A DNA stretch of 64,000 bases from Phaeodactylum tricornutum CCAP 1055/1 (lineage: Eukaryota; Bacillariophyta; Bacillariophyceae; Surirellales; Neidiaceae), in assembly GCF_000150955.2 (NCBI RefSeq), contig NC_011671.1, positions 1,364,001-1,428,000 on the forward strand, written 5' to 3'. Shown here piece by piece: positions 10,326 through 21,789 of this stretch. Numbering within the stretch: position 1 is the first letter of the stretch; each line of letters begins with the position of its first letter. The notes below the pieces were generated by a model. That model did no database searches, was not told where the DNA came from, and saw only the letters and a list, made by a program, of their open reading frames with translations. A program made the position numbers and the translations under genes.

Positions 10326-10374
10326 CTGACAGTGACAACGAATTTTTCATTCACAGTCACTGTCAGTCACTATC
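10326..10374. promoter_or_regulatory. Cluster of CACTGTCA / TGACAGTG motifs
   Basis: In the roughly 450-bp gap between the divergent uridine kinase and lipase genes lie CTGACAGTGACA (10326-10337) and, 14 nt on, a run of overlapping copies of the same sequence in both orientations ending TCACTATCA (10351-10374). Dense clustering at a divergent promoter makes a binding-site array plausible. Confidence 0.45.
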
Positions 10375-10630
10375 ATTTTTCTTTTCATTGTGTCACAAAC
10401 CAGAAGCATTTTTAAAGTTTAAATTCAATATATTCACGGCGAACGGATGTTCTGTGAGGCATCCAAGGCACGGCGGCCGGCCAAGGAGAGCTTTTCATGC
10501 ACAATGGAGATTCATTCTTGCGGAACGGTTGTCACGGAAGTTCAACCCGGATAAAATGACGACAGCGACAGAGAAAGCGCATGATCTCGCTTTCCATTTC
10601 TAGAACCAACCGCGTAATCAGAATTGCATA

Positions 10631-13212
10631 ATGCCCGCAATTTACTTGTTTCACCGAAGAACGATCGTAGGAGGTGATGACCTCCAACCGGCGGCATTCC
10701 TCACGGCTTCTCTACGCTGTGTTCAACTTGTTTGTCTGCTAGGTCCAATCTTGGCGCACATCCATGACGAAAGCTCGAGAAATGGCGGCCTTTTTCACTA
10801 CATCATGTACGACCCAAGCGACGATGTTTCATGTCGACACTCGAACCTTTTTCCTACGCTTTTGACGCTATACGCCGTTGCGTCGGTTGTTTACTCATTT
10901 GCTTCCATTGCGTTGGAGTGGAGACTCGCGCACTGGTCAAGCATAGGGTCACCAACCGAGACAGAGCCACGTAGCTCCAAAGTCCGTCACCTTTTGGAAC
11001 TCAAACTCGTTCCGTTTTCGATCCTTTTGCTTCTCGTTTGGATGTCAGGATTGAGCGCCGTCGCCTTTGCCCCGCTTTACAACTACTGCGTCGACCTAAC
11101 CCAGCAGAACAACTCTGAGATTCAACGAGAGATGGCAGATGATATTGACAAATATTCGGTTGAGGTGTTTACCCCGCTCCGAGTGCATTTATGGTGGCTA
11201 GCGCTTGCAATCCTGCTGGTCGGTCAGCTTTCCGAAGTACTCGTGTCGTTCGCCTTTTTATGGCATTTGTGTAAGCAACCTATGCAGGCTCATATACTCG
11301 AAAATCCAGAACTTATGGAAGTAACGCTACCGTCCCATCGCATGATCGAAGAAATGTGGGCTGATCGATGCGCTGCGGCCTGTCAGTGTTTAGGCTCCGC
11401 CAGTTGCTTTATGTTTGGTGGTCGGGAGCTTTTGGGCCAGGCCGAGTTTGGGGATGTCGCTCGGGCCTTGGCGGACTATTTGGATACGGGAGGGATACTG
11501 GACGTTGTGCCCTCCGACATTGTAACGGGATTCATGCTTTTACAACGGATACAACGACAACGAATATATAGGGCGCGAGAAGAAGTACTGCAGCATGTGG
11601 AAGTGGCGGCGCGCCTGGAGGGACAAAGTGTACAGGATAACGCCGGCGACGAGCTCATGGTACCACTGGACTCCCTACAATCTACCAGCTACCTGCCATC
11701 ATCATCGACAACGTGTCGTGTCGGTGGGAGACAATCCTCAGTGTTTCGATTTGATCCTGATGGGACCTACGAGCGGCGAAATCGAGCCTTATTTGAAAGG
11801 CACAACGTTGACGAAATGAGTGTGCTCGAAGAAGGAACCCGTTACGCAAAGTATGCACTGGCAATCTACACTTGGGTTCTTTATTTGTACGTCCACCCAT
11901 GTTCAGGAATACCTAGGCTTTTCGCTAAGTCTGGGCGTCTCTGTTGTCGCTCCTCCAAAACCGATCGAAGGGGAGAATCGTCTGTAATACCCCAGCTTGC
12001 AGCAAACCTGATCGATCAACATGGTCGTATTGAAGGTGACAATCTATGCGAAACCAATAAAGCTGCGCTTTTGCTCACAGTGGGACTGATGGAAGCCGAT
12101 TTGATCTACGCTCAGCTGCGAAGCGGCTTTGCTGACACTCCTTACGCAATTCTTGTCGACCATGGTAGGTAAACAAGTGCCATTTGTACAAAGTGTGACT
12201 AGCTCCGAACTGGTGACTAACTCTGTATGCTTTCCCAGAATGGAAGTCGATCGTTGTATCGATACGAGGGACTTTTAGCCTTGAGGACTGCGTAACGGAC
12301 GTCCTCATTGATCCGGAACCGCTTGAACAGCTTGGAGTCGACTTCGGTTTCGACGCTAAGGATCAATACTGCCATGGTGGAGTATTGACATGTGTCCGTA
12401 ATGTATACCGCGACTTGCAGCGTCACGGCATACTGGACCGACTCCTTCTAGGGGAGCATGCTCGCTTCCCAGAGTATCGGCTGCGATTGGTGGGGCACAG
12501 CCTGGGAGCATCAACATGTACACTTCTATCGTACATGTTGCGGGGAAAGTTTGCATCGATTCGATGCGTCAACTACAGTCCGCCGGGTCACAGTCTGACA
12601 TGGAATCTTGCAGTGAGTTGTCATGAATGGTGCAACTCCTTTGTTTTAGATTCAGATCTTGTTCCTCGTCTCTCATTCAATGCAATGGAAATTCTGAGAA
12701 ATGAGATTCTTTCTCTGATTGGTCGTATCAAGGTACCCAAGATCGAAGTCGCGAGTAGAGTTGTGAGTGGATCTGGACTTTCCAATTGTCGTTTTTGTCT
12801 GGATCAAGATCCCGACGAGCACGCCAATATACTCGAAGATATCAATGAGATGCTCTATGCTCCAACGGAACTACCCGAGTCTGAGTACCAACATCAACTT
12901 GAAAGGTTTCAAACCGTACAGGAAGAACGACGACGAAGTCGTGGACATTTACGCTCACTGCAACTGTATCCTCCTGGTAAATTGGTGCACTTGGTCAAAA
13001 TTGGCGAAAGGAAATCGTGTCTTCATGGTCTTGCTAAGTGCTTAACATGTTGTACAACAAATGCAGGTTCAAAGTATCAGCCTGTCTGGATAGGCAATGA
13101 CGATCTGAACGAGATTGTGGTGAGCCCTACCATGGCAACGGACCATTTCCCTAATCGACTTTGTGATTTGCTGCAAACAGTTGCTCGGGAGTATAAGGTC
13201 AAAACAAGTTGA
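10631..13212 (+). CDS. sn-1-specific diacylglycerol lipase (DAGL-like class 3 lipase)
   Basis: Would hydrolyse diacylglycerol to monoacylglycerol at a membrane. Two exons: 10631-12164 and 12239-13212, with a GTAGGT...CCAG intron of 74 bp; product 835 aa. The N terminus starts MPAIYLFHRRTIVGGDDL, closely resembling the MPGIVVFRRRWSVGSDDL start of animal DAGL. Four hydrophobic segments follow (about residues 23-45, 75-100, 133-155, 185-215). The lipase domain lies mainly in exon 2: VVSIRGTFSLEDCVTDVL (oxyanion side), the nucleophile elbow VGHSLGAS with Ser near 599, the acid in VLDSDLVPRLS, and a candidate His in ATDHFPNRLCDLL near the C terminus. The Cys-rich insert before the end is poorly conserved. 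Assignment is strong on both topology and catalytic order. Confidence 0.9.
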
Positions 13213-14002
13213 TAAGGTTTTATCGATAAAACAGCCATCTAAACTGTCTCAAATATCGCTTCCAGGCTAGTGGGCTTTGATTGTAAAAAGTCTGTTGCTA
13301 TATGAATACGCGAAAGCGTTGTAATGGTGCTCCATGGCGAATGACGAACCCGTCTCTTGACGATCTACTGGTTGAGCATGCGGCGTTAGATTGCCGTCGG
13401 ATCTTGTCTTTGAGTATGGCCGTGAGTTCGAAGGGAGGGTCGGGAAGCTTCCTTGGGGAAGGAAATACCGTGAACTGTAATTATGGGTCGAGTTTTTGCT
13501 GCGATCCCTTTTGCAAAGTGGCGAGAAATTCATTTCGTAGCTCTGCATAGGCTCGAAAGGAAAATCACTGATTAGCAAGTATTCGATTTGAGTGGGCGGC
13601 AACAGTCTTACATTAGCGTTACTTTAGATGAAGGAAATCTTTCGAAATTCTGTGAAAATGTAATTTGAGAAAGAAACGCATTGATCAAACAGGACAAATG
13701 AAGCGTATGAAGGTGATACTGGTACTTCGTTTGCGAAACGGCGCGCTTGTGGCTTGAGCGATGCGAACATAAATAACTCTTCATAGGTTGTGTCAATGAC
13801 TCTTTGTCACGGTCATGCGACAATGTTACTGGTGAGTTCACTGGCATCCGTTTGTTAGAATCGATGACAGAATAGGTCATAATGACCTTGTGGACTGTGA
13901 CCAGTATTCGGCAAGTCGCTTCATGAACGACCCACAAAAATATCCGAACCCGATTCGATCACTGTTCTTTCGCTGTCAATCAGTATACATCGACAAAGCA
14001 CC
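13213..14002. other. Intergenic, no gene supported
   Basis: About 790 bp with two open minus-strand frames (13267-13602 and 13608-13937) that lack known motifs; the first opens without an ATG. Probably 3' UTR of the lipase and upstream sequence of the next small gene. Confidence 0.4.
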
Positions 14003-14407
14003 ATGACAATTGCAAAGACTGCGCCATTTCCATCAGTATTGAAGAGCAGCAAAAAAAGTCTCAAACGTCGATCCTCTGATTCGTTTGGAAGTTTTGTAAA
14101 ATTCGAAACTCCCAGTATATGTGCAAAACCCTTGAACGATTCGTCGCTGCAGTCAACGGATAAAAAGCGTCGCTACATGAGGAGAGGATCAAAGTCTCCA
14201 AGCATGCTGACCTTATCTTTTAAGCTCGAATGCTTAGACAGCGACTTCTCAGAGACGAAAGAAAATATTGCGTTATCTCCGCAGCGACGAAGACTGAGTT
14301 TAATGTCGGCGCTTAAATTGTCCTTTGAGCAGACAATGATTGCCCCGGACAATGGCGAATCATCAATGTCCAGTCTATCAACATATGAGCTGTTATCCCA
14401 AGTGTAA
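14003..14407 (+). CDS. Small unknown protein, Ser/Lys-rich
   Basis: A 134-aa open frame starting at ATG 14003 that I do not recognise. Composition is coherent for a real protein: clusters of basic and Ser residues (LKSSKKSLKRRSSDSFGSF, KKRRYMRRGSKSPS, RRRLSLMSALKLSFEQ), several of them RRxS-type phosphorylation contexts, and no hydrophobic segment. A nuclear or regulatory role is conceivable but not shown. It could also be a chance frame. Confidence 0.45.
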   Translation: MTIAKTAPFPSVLKSSKKSLKRRSSDSFGSFVKFETPSICAKPLNDSSLQSTDKKRRYMRRGSKSPSMLTLSFKLECLDSDFSETKENIALSPQRRRLSLMSALKLSFEQTMIAPDNGESSMSSLSTYELLSQV

Positions 14408-16106
14408 AATAAATCGCTAATCTCTGTACAATCATTTCCATATTTCTTCAGTCTCGTAATTACAACAGCTGAGGGGGTAATGGACGTTGTGAGACTGCTA
14501 CATGAGAGCTGATATGATAGTGAACGTCTAGGTAGAAAACTCCTTGTGTATGTTGCTATTCTTACTATTTTTATGCCTATGGCGGATAGCTCAGGTTTTT
14601 CATGCGTTCATTGGGAACCGCACTCTGCTTTAGTGTCAGGCTCAGGTGTTTGCGGGAATCAGGAAGCACGGGAAGTCGTGTGAAGGCACAAACTTTCGTC
14701 GATGCATGAACCTTGTGGGAGTGGGAGTGAGTAAGTGACGTTGTGGACGTACTTGTCTGTGAAGCGTGACTGGTTATTCCAATGACCCTTTCGTATCGTC
14801 CAGTCTGTCGAAGCATCCTACTTTTTAAGCGGGAGTTCGTTAAGATAAATTCTGCGTCCCTGCTTCTCTGTTGGACTGGTAGATGGAAATTGATACATCT
14901 ACTGTTATTCAAAGGCTGTCACTTGACAACCTAATGACCGGTCTAGAACAAACAAAATGGCGAATGTCTGTGTATAAACTTAGCAACACGGGAAAAGACC
15001 CGCTTGTTATATGTTATTATTTTGGGGGGGGGGGGGGGGTATCCATCATTCACAGTCAGTCGATGACCTTCTTGCCTATCACAAAGTCTAATTTGTGAGA
15101 TGCTTTGTCCCAATACTGGGTCTGCATTTGGAGACGGTCTTAAAGACGAAATTATCAGTAAGACTAAAGGAACGGGATTTCGCTAAGGTGCGGTGGGGTT
15201 TCTTACCATTTGTGCTTCTCAAAAGCATCTTAGTCGATTCGTGCTTCTTGTTTCCCGGGTGCCGCTTTGCAATGCAAAGTTCACGATTTGAGTACAATTA
15301 GAGTGAATCACTGAAAAGCATGACCCCTCGGTCCGTTGGGAAAGCGACTGTACGGTGCAAATCAGTCATCGAGGGACAGACTTGAGTGGCCTGTGAAGAG
15401 GGCGACCCCGAAACAATTCACAGTCTGCGCTAACATGACAAGGCAGTGGGCACGGGACGATTGTAGATTACCCTGTGTTACTTTTGATGGTATGCAATCT
15501 CTGTGGGGCAAGTATTTAATAAAGGGTTTCCCTCGTTGGAGTCGATGACTCGACACGCATGATCGGCATTTCAACGCTCAAAAATAGTACGGGATCAAGT
15601 CCCGGCGATCTCCCTCTGTGGACCCGTCGGAAGCCAACGGACATCCTCGAGAAACAGCGTACGTCCTTCCATACGGCGAAAGACATTGGGTTGATCCGTG
15701 GGTTTCGTGTTTGACGCATGCATTTGATTGGTCCATGTCGTCGACGTCGTCGTCACGTTTGACAGCGAAGCCATCAACGAGAAAATGGTGACAAGCAAGA
15801 GCACGGAAGAACGGCTTACGGTAGAAACCAAATCTCCGGTCAGTCAAAGACCGATACACCAATTCTCACAACAGTAAAGATCGTCACTGACATCTAAGAA
15901 TCATTGCCCCACATTTACTTTCTCTCTCCCAGACAACGTACAAATACAATTAGTTTTAGCCGTGGAAGATTCCTCAGATGCTTAGCTTGCCATCCGCGCT
16001 ATTCCCTCTAGCAGATAGTCAGTGAAGAGTGATTGGTCGGGTAAAACCGCCGACGAGTCGAATCTTCGCACGATTCTATTCGTAACTAGCAATTCGCAGG
16101 GCACTC
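14408..16106. other. Long intergenic stretch with a G16 tract
   Basis: About 1.7 kb with only short frames. It contains a run of 16 G (15024-15039) followed closely by a TTCACAGTCAGTCG motif (15049-15062). A minus-strand frame at 15595-15831 with a hydrophobic start lacks an ATG and is not supported. No tRNA or repeat family recognised. Confidence 0.45.
15024..15039 (+). repeat. G16 homopolymer
   Basis: An uninterrupted run of 16 G in intergenic DNA, the longest homopolymer I noticed in the window. Runs like this are prone to length variation and sequencing error. Confidence 0.8.
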
Positions 16107-16664
16107 ATGGGTCGCCTAACGAGCTTGGCAATTGCGTCACTGGCGGTCGTCGTTGCCGTTTTGGGGACGACGTTGTCGTCAGTGGGACGGAACACGGCAC
16201 CGCTCGTTGGGTTACCGGAATCTTCGTTGTTAATGTCGCCGCCTTCGATGCTCTACGTATCGATGATTGCCGCCACGACAACGACCAACCAGATTTCGCT
16301 GATGTTAAAGCCAGTCTTGGTGGAATTGGGGGCGGTGTTGTTGGTACAGGCTGTAGGTCTCCCAGTGATTGCCAAACTTGCCTTTGCGGCACGCAAGATT
16401 CGTTGGCTGCAAGTGTCTCGGAATCTACGGTTATCCGGATCGGCCATCAAGAGGCTGAGTGCGGCTTGGCGCAGCAGCACCCGGGTTTGGAGCACACTGG
16501 GTCACGTTTACAAAAAGACGTCGGCTTCCAAAGTTGTCCGAGAAACCAAACGTCTCGTCAAGGTCTTTGCCCACCATCATGAATACGGTACAGTCGACCA
16601 AGTTTCCACTACGAACGAGGCGACTGTCTCCCAAGAGTTGAAATACCCCCAACCTTTAGAATAG
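16107..16664 (+). CDS. Unknown protein with N-terminal signal/anchor and one membrane segment
   Basis: A 185-aa single-exon frame from ATG 16107. The N terminus (MGRLTSLAIASLAVVVAVLG) looks like a signal peptide or anchor. A second hydrophobic stretch lies at about residues 68-92 (LVELGAVLLVQAVGLPVIAKLA), followed by a basic helical region (AARKIRWLQVSRNLRLSG) and an acidic-to-neutral tail. No domain recognised. The gene ends 120 bp from the convergent ClpP gene. I believe it is expressed because the hydrophobic and basic pattern is ordered, but function is unknown. Confidence 0.6.
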   Translation: MGRLTSLAIASLAVVVAVLGTTLSSVGRNTAPLVGLPESSLLMSPPSMLYVSMIAATTTTNQISLMLKPVLVELGAVLLVQAVGLPVIAKLAFAARKIRWLQVSRNLRLSGSAIKRLSAAWRSSTRVWSTLGHVYKKTSASKVVRETKRLVKVFAHHHEYGTVDQVSTTNEATVSQELKYPQPLE

Positions 16665-16784
16665 AAAGTAGAGAAATATACCATCCATACGATAGATACG
16701 ATAGCAGCAACTAGATTTTCACTACCTGTCTAAATCGTTGTTTATTAGGCTCACTGTAAGTGTAAACCAGCCTGGCTACCTACA

Positions 16785-17483
16785 TTAGGCAGCACTCTCA
16801 TTTTCTGGAGCCGCGTCTTCCGCATCCCGATGGCGTTTGTCCAGAACTTGATCAATCACCCCAAACTTTTTGGCTTGGTGGACATCCAGAAAGTAATCCC
16901 GATCCATGACTCGTTCAATTTCGGACAATTCCTGCCCCGTGTGGTGCACATAGAGTCGGTTGAGGTTGGCCCGGGTCCTCAAAATTTCGCGGGCTTGGAT
17001 GTCAATGTCCGCAGCCATTCCCTGGGCCCCACCCGATGGCTGATGCAACATGATCCGAGAATTGGGCAAGGCGAAACGACATCCCGGTGTGCCCCCCGCC
17101 AGTAAAAGACTTCCCATGGACGCCGCTTGTCCCATGCAAATGGTGTGTACATCCGGGCGAATGTATTGCATGGTATCGTACATGGCCATGCCGGCCGTGA
17201 CGAGTCCACCGGGACTGTTAATGTACATGTAGACGGGCTTTTCGGGGTGTTCCGCTTCGAGAAAGAGCAACTGTGCCGTCACGAGCGACGCCATGTGATC
17301 CGAAACTTCGCCGTGGACGCAAATGATACGCTCCCGAAGGAGACGCGAGTAAATGTCGAAGGACCGTTCGCCCAACGCCCCACTTTCCAGCACGATCGGA
17401 ACCGTGTAGGCACGTTGGACCGACCGACGGGGGACGGTACGGGCGAAACATCGCATCGACGATATTTGCAGAGTGCTCCACAT
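16785..17483 (-). CDS. CLPP: ATP-dependent Clp protease proteolytic subunit, mitochondrial type
   Basis: Serine protease subunit of the ClpXP complex. The 232-aa single-exon product has a basic presequence ([17 protein letters not shown]) followed by the ClpP core: [34 protein letters not shown] oxyanion loop, [17 protein letters not shown] with the catalytic Ser, and [17 protein letters not shown] with the catalytic His. The Asp lies in the [23 protein letters not shown] block. The presequence favours the mitochondrial matrix; plastid ClpP in diatoms normally needs a bipartite signal, which is absent here. Divergent from the aminotransferase gene, with ATTGACTGTGAAGG at 17575-17588 in the shared 5' region. 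Confidence 0.95.
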   Translation of the reverse strand: MWSTLQISSMRCFARTVPRRSVQRAYTVPIVLESGALGERSFDIYSRLLRERIICVHGEVSDHMASLVTAQLLFLEAEHPEKPVYMYINSPGGLVTAGMAMYDTMQYIRPDVHTICMGQAASMGSLLLAGGTPGCRFALPNSRIMLHQPSGGAQGMAADIDIQAREILRTRANLNRLYVHHTGQELSEIERVMDRDYFLDVHQAKKFGVIDQVLDKRHRDAEDAAPENESAA

Positions 17484-18027
17484 GGCAATTCTGTCTGCTT
17501 CCAGGGGAATTGGATGTAACGCGCTTTGTGTGGATGTGGATATCTATCGGTATAGTGAAGACAATGAGCTTTACATTGACTGTGAAGGTGTTCTTCCTTG
17601 GGTAGAATGGAACGGTAAGATACACCAACAGCGCAGACAAAGAACGCGCCGCCTTGTATATTATGTTACGTTAGGTTAATCATTTTTATGTCTCCTGTCC
17701 ATCTGATAACCGTCCGATGTTTTCTTCTTTATTATGATTCGATATCCTAAAATATTGGTAAATAGGCAGGTTGAAGCGATTTAAAATGTAAGTATCCATA
17801 CCAATTCCTTTGGCTTTTGCCTTTACAGCTAAGGCTACTAACTGCAAAAATTAACATATTACCTGAGGGCTGTGGTAAATGCGAGGAAGCCTCGAGGTTT
17901 CTTTCCCTAATTCTCTGCTCGAGGTTCCCATTCGACTCGGAAACAAAACGTTCTGTACAGTAATCACTGTGCAATCGAACCGTTCAGCCTCACTCCGAAC
18001 GAGTACGACGGTTCGACTGTGTAAGAC
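17484..18027. other. Divergent 5' region of ClpP and aminotransferase
   Basis: About 540 bp without a gene. Contains one TGACTGTGAA motif (17577-17586) on the ClpP side. Confidence 0.45.
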
Positions 18028-19509
18028 ATGCGGCCTTGGGAACCTTTCGTGTTGATTCCCTGTCCGTTTTGCAAAACTATCCTCATGTTGTTGTTGTTGT
18101 TGGCGTGTTTCGCACGCCGTACTTCGTCACTGACGAGACCCTGCTCCGCCCGATTGCAACGGTCGGCCTTGTTGTCGTCGACAGCGACTGCCGATGAGGC
18201 GGCATCCTCGACCAACTTTCGATTGGCGGCACGTCTACAAGGCCTCGACAAACCCACCGTGTGGCAGGAATTCTCCCCACTCGCTGTCGAACATCAGGCG
18301 GTGAATCTCGGTCAAGGCTTTCCGGACTGGGACCCCCCGCTCTTTGTACAACAAGCCATGCGCAATGCCATTGATCCGGCACAAGCCCGACACGCCAATC
18401 AGTACGCCCGTCCCAACGCGCACTTGCCACTCGCAACCGTCCTGGCCGAAGACTACAGTTCTCGGTGGCCACAAGTAGATCTAAATCCCGCTACGCAAGT
18501 CGCAACGGCGGTAGGCTGTACCAACGTCCTCTATTGCACCTTGCAAGCATTGGTGGGGGTCGGAGATCAAGTCATTCTCCTCGAACCAGCCTTTGATATT
18601 TATGCATCGCAAGTGCGCATGGCGGGTGGGACACCAGTCTACGTGCCACTACGACCTACCGGACACGTTCACGAGGGTGCCAGCCAGGCCTTTTCCCTCG
18701 ACTTGAACGAATTGGAAGCCGCCGTTACTCCCAACACCAAGGTACTCATTCTCAATACTCCACACAATCCTACCGGAAAAATATTTTCCCGCGACGAGCT
18801 CGAAGGCATTGCCGCTATTGTACAGAAACATCCGCAATTGACCATTATATCTGACGAAGTGTACGAGCACATTTTGTTCGATCCGGCACACGAGCCGCAC
18901 ATTTCCATGGCCACGATACTCTTTGATCAGACGCTCACTTTGAGTTCATCGGGAAAAACTTTTTCGTGCACGGGGTGGAAGGTGGGTTGGGCGGTGGGAC
19001 CTCCGCATCTGGTCCAAGCCGTGGTGGCAGTACAGCAGTGGGTCAACTTTTCTGCACCAACCCCCAATCAAGACGCCATTGCCCAAGCGCTAGTGGAAGC
19101 CCGTCAGCCCTTTCAGGGATACGACTCATATTACGCCTACTTGGCCGACGAGTATTTGCGCAAACGAGGTATTCTAGTGGAAGCGCTCGAGGCGGCGGGC
19201 ATGACACCCATTGTCCCACCCGGCGGCTTTTTCATCATGGCCGATACGAGTTCGATCAGTGACTCGTTCGTCCCGGAATCCTACCGCAAGGAAGTTACCG
19301 CCGCCATGCCGACCAATCCAATGCCGCGCGATTGGGCCCTTTCCCGATGGCTCACCAAGGAGGTGGGGGTGACGGCCATTCCCCCTTCGGCTTTTTACAG
19401 TGAAGAAAACGTTCCCCTGGCTCAGAATTTGCTGCGGTTTGCCTTTTGCAAAGGCGACGATACTTTACGGGAGGCACAGACCCGATTAGCCACATATTTT
19501 CAAAGGTGA
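18028..19509 (+). CDS. Class I/II aminotransferase, kynurenine-oxoglutarate / glutamine transaminase K type
   Basis: PLP enzyme that probably transaminates kynurenine, glutamine or related amino acids. The 493-aa single exon opens with a hydrophobic leader (ILMLLLLLACFARR), suggesting entry to the secretory route or an organelle. The catalytic fold shows AVNLGQGFPDWDPP at its start, NQYARPNAHLPLA, AVGCTNVLY, LNTPHNPTGKIFSRDEL, ISDEVYEHILFD, then SSSGKTFSCTGWKVGWAVGP with the PLP-binding Lys, and PPGGFFIMADTS. The DEVY and GKTFSxTGWKxGW motifs are those of KAT/CCBL enzymes. Exact substrate cannot be read from sequence. Confidence 0.9.
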   Translation: MRPWEPFVLIPCPFCKTILMLLLLLACFARRTSSLTRPCSARLQRSALLSSTATADEAASSTNFRLAARLQGLDKPTVWQEFSPLAVEHQAVNLGQGFPDWDPPLFVQQAMRNAIDPAQARHANQYARPNAHLPLATVLAEDYSSRWPQVDLNPATQVATAVGCTNVLYCTLQALVGVGDQVILLEPAFDIYASQVRMAGGTPVYVPLRPTGHVHEGASQAFSLDLNELEAAVTPNTKVLILNTPHNPTGKIFSRDELEGIAAIVQKHPQLTIISDEVYEHILFDPAHEPHISMATILFDQTLTLSSSGKTFSCTGWKVGWAVGPPHLVQAVVAVQQWVNFSAPTPNQDAIAQALVEARQPFQGYDSYYAYLADEYLRKRGILVEALEAAGMTPIVPPGGFFIMADTSSISDSFVPESYRKEVTAAMPTNPMPRDWALSRWLTKEVGVTAIPPSAFYSEENVPLAQNLLRFAFCKGDDTLREAQTRLATYFQR

Positions 19510-19655
19510 CCCGGGTTGCGTACCGTACACCTATTGTCGAACGACAGAGAAAAACGTACCCGTCTCGACTGGAAGGAAGGCTACCCTTTCCACAGCGGGG
19601 GCCGACAAAAGTATCACTTTCTTAAAGTCAAATACTACATGGTTAGTGAACTTCT

Positions 19656-20749
19656 CTAGACAGTCGACGCTACGGGATCCGTTGCATCCTGCGTTTCAGA
19701 CTGCTTCTGGACCTTTTTCTTTTTCGAGTGAACGTCGTGGTTCTTCACATCCTGATCGTGAGCACTTTTGATTTTCTGTTGTTGCGCTTGCACCTGCTCC
19801 TTATCCGCGTGCAGTCGACTCATGAGTGCCTGGCGAACATGCTGCATCTCTTCCACACGATCGTTAGCCTCCCGTTCGGTGATAAAGCGTCCGTTGTAGT
19901 CCATAAATTCTTTGAATCCGATGACGCCCAACAGAATGGAAATAGTGGCGAATTGACCAAAGACACGCGTGTGCATCAATTTGACGGAAAAGTCCAAATG
20001 CTGCTTACCGGTGTTGCCGTAAAAGATCCACGCCACGGAGGGCAAGGCCAGTGTTGCGAGGACCTTGATCGGATTGGCCGCTGTGTAATTGGCAATTCGG
20101 TGATGTATACCAAGCTGATCACCGGGGACTATATTCACGCCGGAATCTTTCACCGACTTTTGGTACAATTTGAGCAAGTGTTCTTCGGTTTCTCGATGAT
20201 TCATAACGGGTGCATCAATATGTTCGAGGGCATCTTCGGCCCAGCGGACCGTTTCGGAACTGTGCTTGGTTTCATTGGCAATTTCTCGCATTTTGCCGAG
20301 ATGCCGCGATTCCCCACTGAAGGAGAACATGAAGAGTGTGGGCATCTGTGCGTCACGAGAGAAGAAACAAAAAACGGGCAAGGTTAGCAAGGGGGGCAGG
20401 GATGGAAGGAACATGGGACCTTGCGGTGGCTATGTCAATCAAATCCGCGACGACTAGTCGAACGTACCACAACCAAGGCGGTTCGTGATTGCCAATTAGT
20501 CCACTTGACGAAACGAGGATCTCGCATGGCAATCATGACCGCACCGGCAGCCGGCACCATCGTAAAAAAGGCGTGTATCAGACCTTCATTGCTAGCTTCT
20601 TCCGTGGCCTCGTCGGACCGACTCGCTGGAGTCAAAATGCCGGGTTCGGACTGCATGATTGCGTGTTTGAGCAAATGCTTCTGGGTCGACGATGTGTTCT
20701 TGCTTTCGGCAACGGACGATTCCAGAGTGGAAGTATTTGTGGGTGACAT
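19656..20749 (-). CDS. HIG1-domain-like membrane protein
   Basis: Two exons: 20749-20468 and 20345-19656, with a GTACGT...CAG intron of 122 bp, phase 0; product 323 aa. Exon 1 has a Ser/Thr-rich soluble start and a membrane segment (GLIHAFFTMVPAAGAVMIAM) followed by RDPRFVKWTNWQSR. Exon 2 continues MPTLFMFSFSGESRHL, then a helical stretch, a second segment (PIKVLATLALPSVAWIFYG) and a third (FGQFATISILLGVIGFKEF) followed by DYNGRFITEREAN and a charged coiled-coil tail. The last segment has the arginine-flanked look of HIG1 proteins that sit in the mitochondrial inner membrane near respiratory supercomplexes. HIG1 assignment is tentative; the multi-pass topology is clear. Confidence 0.65.
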
Positions 20750-21621
20750 GGGGAGAAGGAAGCGAACCCCAACGCGTAGAGTCTAGAAGAACCGAGAGCG
20801 GGGTATCTACCTATTCACAGGCCCCTTCTTACTACCTCTACGAGTCGGCCAAAAGAAAGGCCTGGAAAGATTGGAATGGGACCGGATGCGAACACTGGGA
20901 AAGTCTTCCCTTGGATCAGCGTTCTTTGCCAACCGCGACGGTAGGTTTCTCGTATGCAGGGCAGACGGTTGCGGAATACGGGTTGGGCCTCTCTGCGAAA
21001 CAAACAGCATCCAACAAAACTAGTTGCTTGTACTTCGGATCGGTGCATTTTGTCATTTTCACAAAAAATTACGTGCCATGGAATTGAACCAGGTAACTCA
21101 CGCAAAAGTCATGTCTTCGGACCGTAACATGTAAGGTAACTCAAGCATATGTACACAAATTCATATCCTGACATCCTCGCTGCTTGTTATTTTCTTGCCA
21201 CTCAGCCATCCAACACAGGAAATGACCGCAACCACTCGTTGATTTACTCACCCGAGTCAGGTGTGGACAACACATGTTGTCAAACATAGAAAGCCAAATG
21301 TCCAGCACTTGTGGAGATGACCCCTGTAGAAAATCACGCTCTGTGAATTTCCTACCCCTTCATATTTAGCCACCAGGGTTTGGTGTCGGCATATCAAGAC
21401 TTTCCATACATCGGGTCTCGAACCCGGTGCCGCTACGTCGTACGTTGACATTTCCTGGAGATGAATCACAAGGCACTATCCCCCAACGCACCATTTGGAA
21501 AACGGGGATTTCCAAATATATATATAGCTCAGTTTTTCAACTTCATAATTCTTACCGCTATAAGTTGGGCTTTGAATAATTTGCTAAAGCTAAATTGTAA
21601 AGAACAAGCATAAAAGTATCA
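20750..21621. other. Intergenic, no gene supported
   Basis: About 870 bp upstream of the HIG1-like gene and next to the transposon. Two isolated T-arm-like sequences on the minus strand (near 21075-21095 and 21405-21425) are not part of recognisable cloverleaves. Confidence 0.4.
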
Positions 21622-21789
21622 GGGGCGTGCCTCATTAAGTCGCAATCCCGGGAAAACAAAAATACGATATTTTGCATTTCGAGCTTTAAATGCCAGTAGT
21701 GCGCCAGGCGGGCTTTCCCAACGGACGCTAAAAATGACTGATACATCTAAGTTGAGCGTTGGGTTTTGAAAAAGACTCTAAAAATTTGG

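Noticed and set aside
13267-13937. Two adjacent minus-strand frames downstream of the lipase
   Set aside because: No recognisable motif, one lacks an ATG, and no clear intron joins them.
15595-15831. Minus-strand frame with a signal-peptide-like hydrophobic start
   Set aside because: No ATG opens it; an in-frame stop lies just upstream, and no splice site joins it to a start.
21060-21140. GGTTCAATTCC T-arm-like sequence followed by T6 on the minus strand
   Set aside because: T stem has a mismatch, anticodon stem is short with C33, and no D arm or acceptor complement is present.
21400-21480. T-arm-like CCGGG-TTCGAGA-CCCGA on the minus strand
   Set aside because: No D arm, acceptor partner or anticodon stem could be found on either side, including in permuted order.
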